DNA from: Burkholderiales bacterium
Lineage (GTDB): Bacteria > Pseudomonadota > Gammaproteobacteria > Burkholderiales > Usitatibacteraceae
Assembly (NCBI GenBank): GCA_017880705.1
Contig: JADGRS010000103.1
Span: forward strand, 1 to 9,101
DNA length: 9,101 nt
Reading direction: 5' to 3'
Part shown: positions 6,007 to 9,101 of the stretch, piece by piece
Numbering within the stretch: position 1 is the stretch's first letter
How the letters are laid out: the number at the start of each line of letters is the position of its first letter
The notes under the pieces: model-generated
The model's database searches: none
The model's input: the letters and a program-made list of their open reading frames with translations, nothing else
Told to the model about the DNA's origin: nothing
Translations under genes and position numbers: made by a program

Positions 6007-7025
6007 GGCCGTGCGCCTTCGGTGCTCGTCTCGCCGGCGAGCGCACGAATCTTCGCGAGTAATTCCGCGGGGACGCTCACGCCTTCGCGCGCGGCGCGCT
6101 CGCGATTCGCGTAGCGGCGCTCGCCGGGCAGGCGCACGCCCGACTCCGCCGTCATCGCCGCCACGAGCGTCTCGACGCGCTCGTAGAAAATGTCGTTGCC
6201 CGCGAGCGCGGCGGGATTCACCGCGAGGAAGGCCTGGCCGATGCGCGTGGGCTTGCCCTCCTCGGTGAAGAAACTGTCGGACTCGAATCCGTACGCCGCG
6301 CCCGAAAGCGCGCACACGAGAAGCTCGACGGTCAACGCGAGCATCGCGCCCTTCACGCCGCCGGCGGGCAGCATGCTGCCCTCGAGCGCCGCGCGCGCAT
6401 CTGTGGTGGGGCGCCCCTCCTTGTCGAGGGCCCATCCCTCCGGAATGGGCTTGCCGTCCCGCGCGGCGACCATGATCCTGCCGCGCGCGACCGCCGAGAG
6501 CGACAGGTCGATCGTGAGCGGCGGAGAGCCGCGACGCGGAAAGACCGCGGCGACGGGGTTGGTGCCGAAGAGGGCGCGCTTGCCGCCCCACGCGGGCATC
6601 GCGGCCGGCGAGTTGCCGAAGGCGAGGCCCACCAGGCCCGCGGCGGCGATCGCCTCGAGGTGGAACGCGGCGACGCCGAAGTGGTTGCTGTTGGTGACCG
6701 CGACGAAGGCCACGCCGAATTCGCGCGCGCGCCGGATCGCCTCCTGCACGGCGAGCGCGCACGCTTCGAACGCGAGGCCCTGCCGCGCATCGACCAACGC
6801 CGCGGCTTTCGAGTCGCGCGCAACCACGGGAACCGCCGAGCCGGTGGCGCGGCCGTTGCGCAAGTGTCCGCAGTATTGCGGGATGCGCGACGCGCCGTGG
6901 GAGGCGATGCCATCCATCTCCGCCGTGGCGAGCGCGCGTGCGGTGGCATCGGCCATGGCGGCGCTCGCACCCGACCGCCGCAGCGCCGCGGCCATCAGGC
7001 GCTCGAGGTCTTGAATTGGCCACAT
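6003..7025 (-). CDS. Ldh-family NAD(P)-dependent 2-hydroxy/2-imino acid oxidoreductase
   Basis: 340 residues, typical of the malate/L-lactate dehydrogenase-like family (COG2055; YbiC, sulfolactate, ureidoglycolate and delta-1-piperideine-2-carboxylate enzymes), which has its own non-Rossmann NAD(P) fold. Visible signatures: MDGIASHG with His43, TNSNHFGVAAFH (111-122) with His115, FGNSPAAMPAWGG (136-148), LFGTNPVA (152-159), TIDLSLSAVARG (171-182), IPEGWALDKEG (194-204) and the glycine-rich GGVKGAMLALTVELL (222-236). The substrate cannot be decided from sequence. The ATG at 7025 has no clear ribosome-binding site but overlaps by one base the TAA of a 30-codon ORF with a strong one, which suggests coupling. 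It overlaps ogt by four bases. Proximity to the Bug receptor gene raises the idea of carboxylate catabolism, but the higher GC suggests it belongs with the ogt-xerD block. Confidence 0.88.
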   Translation of the reverse strand: MWPIQDLERLMAAALRRSGASAAMADATARALATAEMDGIASHGASRIPQYCGHLRNGRATGSAVPVVARDSKAAALVDARQGLAFEACALAVQEAIRRAREFGVAFVAVTNSNHFGVAAFHLEAIAAAGLVGLAFGNSPAAMPAWGGKRALFGTNPVAAVFPRRGSPPLTIDLSLSAVARGRIMVAARDGKPIPEGWALDKEGRPTTDARAALEGSMLPAGGVKGAMLALTVELLVCALSGAAYGFESDSFFTEEGKPTRIGQAFLAVNPAALAGNDIFYERVETLVAAMTAESGVRLPGERRYANRERAAREGVSVPAELLAKIRALAGETSTEGARP

Positions 7026-7117
7026 TAAGATCGCGGCTCGCCAATCAATGAGCTGCGACGCTCGCCGTCTTCCGGCGTCGCCAGGAAAAACGGTGAATCG
7101 GCTTGCGCTTGAGTCAT
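7025..7117 (-). CDS. Candidate 30-residue ORF / leader peptide upstream of the Ldh-family gene
   Basis: ATG at 7117 is preceded by AAAAGGAG with a 3-base gap, a stronger ribosome-binding site than that of the gene downstream. The frame encodes 30 residues beginning MTQAQADSPFFLATPEDGE and stops at TAA 7027-7025, whose last A is the A of the dehydrogenase ATG (TAATG). It starts 28 bp after the Bug-receptor stop. I recognise no family. Possibilities are a small coupling or leader peptide, the remaining start of a gene broken when the neighbouring lower-GC DNA arrived, or a chance frame. The strong Shine-Dalgarno and TAATG junction favour real translation; the sequence alone does not show that the peptide has a function. 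A 7-bp inverted repeat lies within it. Confidence 0.4.
   Translation of the reverse strand: MTQAQADSPFFLATPEDGERRSSLIGEPRS
7055..7081. repeat. Inverted repeat inside the small ORF before the Ldh-family gene
   Basis: gcgacgc (7055-7061) and gcgtcgc (7075-7081) pair perfectly around 13 bases. A competing stem, cgccg (7063-7067) with cggcg (7073-7077), shares part of the right arm, so the two cannot form together. No T-run follows on the minus strand. It could be a pausing or mRNA-folding element between the Bug receptor and the dehydrogenase, or chance pairing in GC-rich DNA. Confidence 0.3.
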
Positions 7118-7145
7118 GAGCTCCTTTTCGCTCGCAGCGTCAATG

Positions 7146-8123
7146 TCAGTCGGCGGTGATGTTGCTTTCGCGCACGATACGGCCGACCTTTGCTCTTTCA
7201 GCCTTCACAAAATCGGCGAACTCGGCTGAAGAGTTGCCCACCGGCTCGTAACCTTGGGCGAGCAGTTTTTCCTCAATGTCCGGCAAGCGCAGCACGGTCG
7301 CGACTTCCTGCTGAAGCTTCTGCACGATCGCCGTTGGCGTCTTCGCCGGGACGAACAATCCCATCCACTGGATCAGCTCGAATTCTCCAAGCCCGGCCGC
7401 TTCGGCAATCGGGGGAATATTGGGCGCAGCAGCAGCTCGACCTTTCGAGGAAACTCCAAGCCCAAGCAGCTTCCCGGACTGCACGTATGGCAAGGCGGTG
7501 GGCAGCCCCGCGAACCCGAGTTGCACCTGCCCGCCGATCATATCGGAGATGGCCGGTACGACCCCCTTGTAGGGAATGTGGACCATCTCGATGCCCGCCA
7601 TGCGCTTGAGCATTTCGCCCGCGAGGTGTTGCGCCGATCCCGGCCCGGATGAAGAGTAGCTCAGCTTGCCGGGATTCTTGCGTGCATAGGCAACCAATTC
7701 TTCCACCGTCTTGAATGGCATCGAAGGATGTGCCGCGAGAATGAACGGCAGCTTGACGATCAGCGTCACCGGCGCGAAATCGACTTCCGGATTGTAAGCC
7801 ATGCTCTTCACCAGATGCTGATTGACGACGATTTCAGCCATCTGCGAGATCATGAGCGTGTAGCCGTCGGGCGCGGAACGCGCGACGTAGGCCGCGCCTA
7901 CCATGCCACTCGCCCCGGGTTTGTTGTCCACGAGGAACTGCTGTTTCAGGCGTTCGGACAGCTTTTGACCGATGAGGCGCGCGATCGGGTCGATTCCCCC
8001 GCCGGGAGGGTAAGGCACCACGATGGTAACCGTCTTGACCGGCCACGTCTGCGCGACGGCGGCGAAAGACAGGACAAGCCCGCCCAGGAAACCGACGATC
8101 ATGGATAGATGTCGCGGCCTCAC
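7146..8123 (-). CDS. Bug/TctC-family tripartite tricarboxylate transporter substrate-binding protein
   Basis: 325 residues from a GTG start at 8123. This is a periplasmic receptor for small carboxylates or similar compounds, expanded in betaproteobacteria, where most copies lack adjacent TctA/TctB genes, as here. The N-terminus is a classic Sec signal peptide: basic start (RPRH), hydrophobic core MIVGFLGGLVLSFA and an AVA site predicted to be cut before Gln25. The mature protein begins TWPVKTVTIVVPYPPGGGID, and family motifs NKPGASGMVGA, APDGYTLM, YSSSGPGSAQHLAGEML and HIPYKG follow. The frame extends 38 codons further upstream to an ATG at 8237, but that adds non-family sequence before the signal peptide; AGGGGAG 6 bases before the GTG supports the shorter form. 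It is divergent from the LysR gene, which probably regulates it. Ligand unknown. Confidence 0.92.
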   Translation of the reverse strand: MRPRHLSMIVGFLGGLVLSFAAVAQTWPVKTVTIVVPYPPGGGIDPIARLIGQKLSERLKQQFLVDNKPGASGMVGAAYVARSAPDGYTLMISQMAEIVVNQHLVKSMAYNPEVDFAPVTLIVKLPFILAAHPSMPFKTVEELVAYARKNPGKLSYSSSGPGSAQHLAGEMLKRMAGIEMVHIPYKGVVPAISDMIGGQVQLGFAGLPTALPYVQSGKLLGLGVSSKGRAAAAPNIPPIAEAAGLGEFELIQWMGLFVPAKTPTAIVQKLQQEVATVLRLPDIEEKLLAQGYEPVGNSSAEFADFVKAERAKVGRIVRESNITAD

Positions 8124-8129
8124 CGCATG

Positions 8130-8136
8130 CTCCCCT
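8130..8136 (-). promoter_or_regulatory. Ribosome-binding site setting the GTG start of the Bug receptor
   Basis: On the minus strand AGGGGAG lies 6 bases before GTG 8123-8121, good Shine-Dalgarno strength and spacing. Between them an ATG at 8128 opens a two-codon frame (ATG CGG TGA) that overlaps the GTG; it sits only 1 base after the AGGGGAG, so it is probably not used. Confidence 0.65.
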
Positions 8137-8219
8137 GTGGACCTGGTGTTTGCGACCCTGGCTGGCGCGAAAAGCGTTCTCATTCTGGTCCTTTCCGGGA
8201 GTTCCCATGACTTCGGCGT

Positions 8220-8232
8220 CCCCGACGCGGGG
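8220..8232. repeat. Small GC hairpin in the Bug receptor / LysR intergenic region
   Basis: ccccg (8220-8224) and cgggg (8228-8232) form a 5-bp stem around a 3-base loop. It would lie in the upstream region or 5' leader of the receptor transcript. Such a stem could be coincidental at this GC content. Confidence 0.25.
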
Positions 8233-8258
8233 CTCACGCAAAGTAAGCTGGTTTTGCC

Positions 8259-8277
8259 ATAAGCGGAATACCGTTAT
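8259..8277. promoter_or_regulatory. Candidate LysR operator between the divergent receptor and lysR genes
   Basis: An imperfect dyad, ATAA-g-CGG-AATA-CCG-TTAT, has arms that pair exactly apart from one extra G on the left, so the ATAA and TTAT arms are 11 bases apart. It is an AT-rich-armed dyad in the 181-bp region between GTG 8123 and ATG 8305, where LysR proteins commonly bind to control both themselves and the divergent gene. It begins 28 bases before lysR ATG. A TTGCCA (8254-8259), five of six matches to a -35 box, overlaps its left edge; no convincing -10 at standard spacing was found. Confidence 0.35.
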
Positions 8278-8304
8278 TTCCTGTACCCCTATAGACTGGC
8301 GCTT

Positions 8305-9101
8305 ATGGTCAGGAAACTCGATTGGAACACTCAAATCGGCCGGCGCCTGCGCCTGCGCGACCTCGACCTCTTCTCTACGGTCGTGCAACACGGAAGCATG
8401 GCGAAGGCAGCCTTGGAACTCGGCATATCCCAGCCCGCTGTGTCGGAAGTGATCGCTGGTCTTGAACACAGCGTCGGCGTACGGCTTCTCGATCGCAGCC
8501 CGCGGGGAGTCGCGCCCACCGCGTATGGCCAAGCATTGTTGAAGCGCAGCCTTGCAGCTTTCGACGAGCTGAGACAGGGCATCCGGGATATCGAGTTCCT
8601 GTCGGATCCGACGAGTGGCGAGCTGCGGATCGGATGCAGCGTTTCCCTGGCGGCCACGATACTTCCGACTGTCGTCCGGCGGTTCTCGATTCAATGCCCC
8701 GGCGTGGTGCTGCACGTCGACGAGGTCCCTCCTCCCAGCAGAGAGCAGCCGGTACTGCGCAGCCGACAATACGATTTCATTCTCAGTCGCCTGATGGAAC
8801 CGCTATCGGACGACTCGCTTGGAGATGACTTGAACGTCGAATTCCTGTTCGACGATCCCTTGGTCGTGGCAACGGGGAATCAAAGCCGCTGGACCCGTCG
8901 TCGCAAGATCGATCTCGAGGAGCTCATTGACGAGCGTTGGATCCTGACGCCCGCGGACAGCTGGAATCATCTGCGCATGGCGGAAGCGTTCCGCGCGCGC
9001 GGGCTTGAAATGCCGAAGATCAGCCTGCTGACTCGCTCTGTTCTGCTTCGCGCCCGACTGCTCGCCGATGGCGGGCTGGTCACGGCGGTCGCCAAGTCGA
9101 T
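8305..9101 (+). CDS. LysR-family transcriptional regulator (3' truncated by window end)
   Basis: The frame from ATG 8305 is open to the last base, giving 265 residues; about 45-50 more are expected outside. After a 15-residue lead (MVRKLDWNTQIGRRL) the winged helix-turn-helix is clear: LRDLDLFSTVVQHGSMAKAA, LGISQPAVSEVIAGLEHSVG and RLLDRSPRGVAPTAYG (about 18-75), then the linker helix (to about 95) and the start of the effector-binding domain at GELRIGCS (105-112). The start is supported by the conserved IGRRL-LRDL lead seen in this LysR subgroup, although no strong ribosome-binding site precedes it (ACTGGCGCTT). It diverges from the Bug receptor gene, the usual layout for a regulator and its target, so its co-inducer is probably a small organic acid or a product of its metabolism (inference). 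Confidence 0.93.
   Translation, partial: MVRKLDWNTQIGRRLRLRDLDLFSTVVQHGSMAKAALELGISQPAVSEVIAGLEHSVGVRLLDRSPRGVAPTAYGQALLKRSLAAFDELRQGIRDIEFLSDPTSGELRIGCSVSLAATILPTVVRRFSIQCPGVVLHVDEVPPPSREQPVLRSRQYDFILSRLMEPLSDDSLGDDLNVEFLFDDPLVVATGNQSRWTRRRKIDLEELIDERWILTPADSWNHLRMAEAFRARGLEMPKISLLTRSVLLRARLLADGGLVTAVAKS

Noticed and set aside
6007..7044. A 504-codon minus-strand frame that joins about 345 codons upstream in frame to ogt, as if Ogt had a large N-terminal domain
   Set aside because: The upstream part is arginine- and alanine-rich frame-shadow sequence lying over the well-supported Ldh-family gene in another frame. Ogt has its own ATG at 6006 in an ATGA overlap, and family length fits 158 residues.
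7026..7145. Intrinsic terminator after the Bug receptor gene
   Set aside because: The inverted repeat at 7055-7081 has no U-run after it on the minus strand, and it lies inside the small ORF leading into the dehydrogenase.
7834..8769. A 311-codon minus-strand open frame across the receptor and the LysR gene
   Set aside because: Its end is a frameshifted copy of the Bug protein sequence and its first part is antisense to the LysR helix-turn-helix. Both real genes have clear family motifs.
1..9101. CRISPR array, tRNA gene, insertion sequence, phage attachment site or defence system
   Set aside because: No regularly spaced repeats, cloverleaf sequence, transposase, or defence-type domain was seen. 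The tyrosine recombinase has the length and motifs of housekeeping XerD rather than a phage or island integrase.

Overview
This window looks like chromosomal DNA from a high-GC betaproteobacterium, Burkholderiales-like or a near relative. Three things point that way: a Bug/TctC-type solute receptor, a BPSS1780-type membrane protein, and a plsY/folB head-to-head pair, an arrangement also known in E. coli. Spot counts give about 68-78% GC in core gene blocks and about 57-58% in the last 2 kb. No tRNA, rRNA, insertion sequence, CRISPR array or phage gene was seen.

Layout. Positions 1-750 (+) hold the C-terminal half of an FMN/3Fe-4S glutamate-synthase-family enzyme, whose last codons run through two hairpin-forming palindromes, one of them REP-like. 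Positions 766-1971 (-) hold plsY followed by a single-receiver response regulator. Positions 1990-2553 (+) hold folB and a 64-residue DUF2905 membrane protein. From 7117 down to 2550 the minus strand carries an almost gapless run: a 30-codon candidate ORF, an Ldh-family dehydrogenase, ogt, xerD, a TSUP permease, ybaK and a BPSS1780-family membrane protein. Several junctions overlap or abut (1-nt, 4-nt and 17-nt overlaps, one zero gap). From 7146 to the end, a Bug/TctC-type periplasmic receptor (-) diverges from a LysR regulator (+), which the window edge truncates.

How the genes fit together. Most are housekeeping functions: phospholipid synthesis (PlsY), folate synthesis (FolB), chromosome dimer resolution (XerD), alkylation repair (Ogt) and tRNA mischarging correction (YbaK). 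They are packed into compact, probably translationally coupled transcripts. The LysR/Bug pair is a typical regulator-receptor module for uptake of a small carboxylate. The neighbouring Ldh-family dehydrogenase acts on 2-hydroxy acids, so a functional link is possible but unproven, and a composition change between them argues for caution.

I see no convincing new multi-gene system. The items most worth a second look are the REP-like palindrome translated into the end of the glutamate-synthase-like gene, the small ORF with a strong ribosome-binding site abutting the dehydrogenase start, and the possibly leaderless folB transcript.
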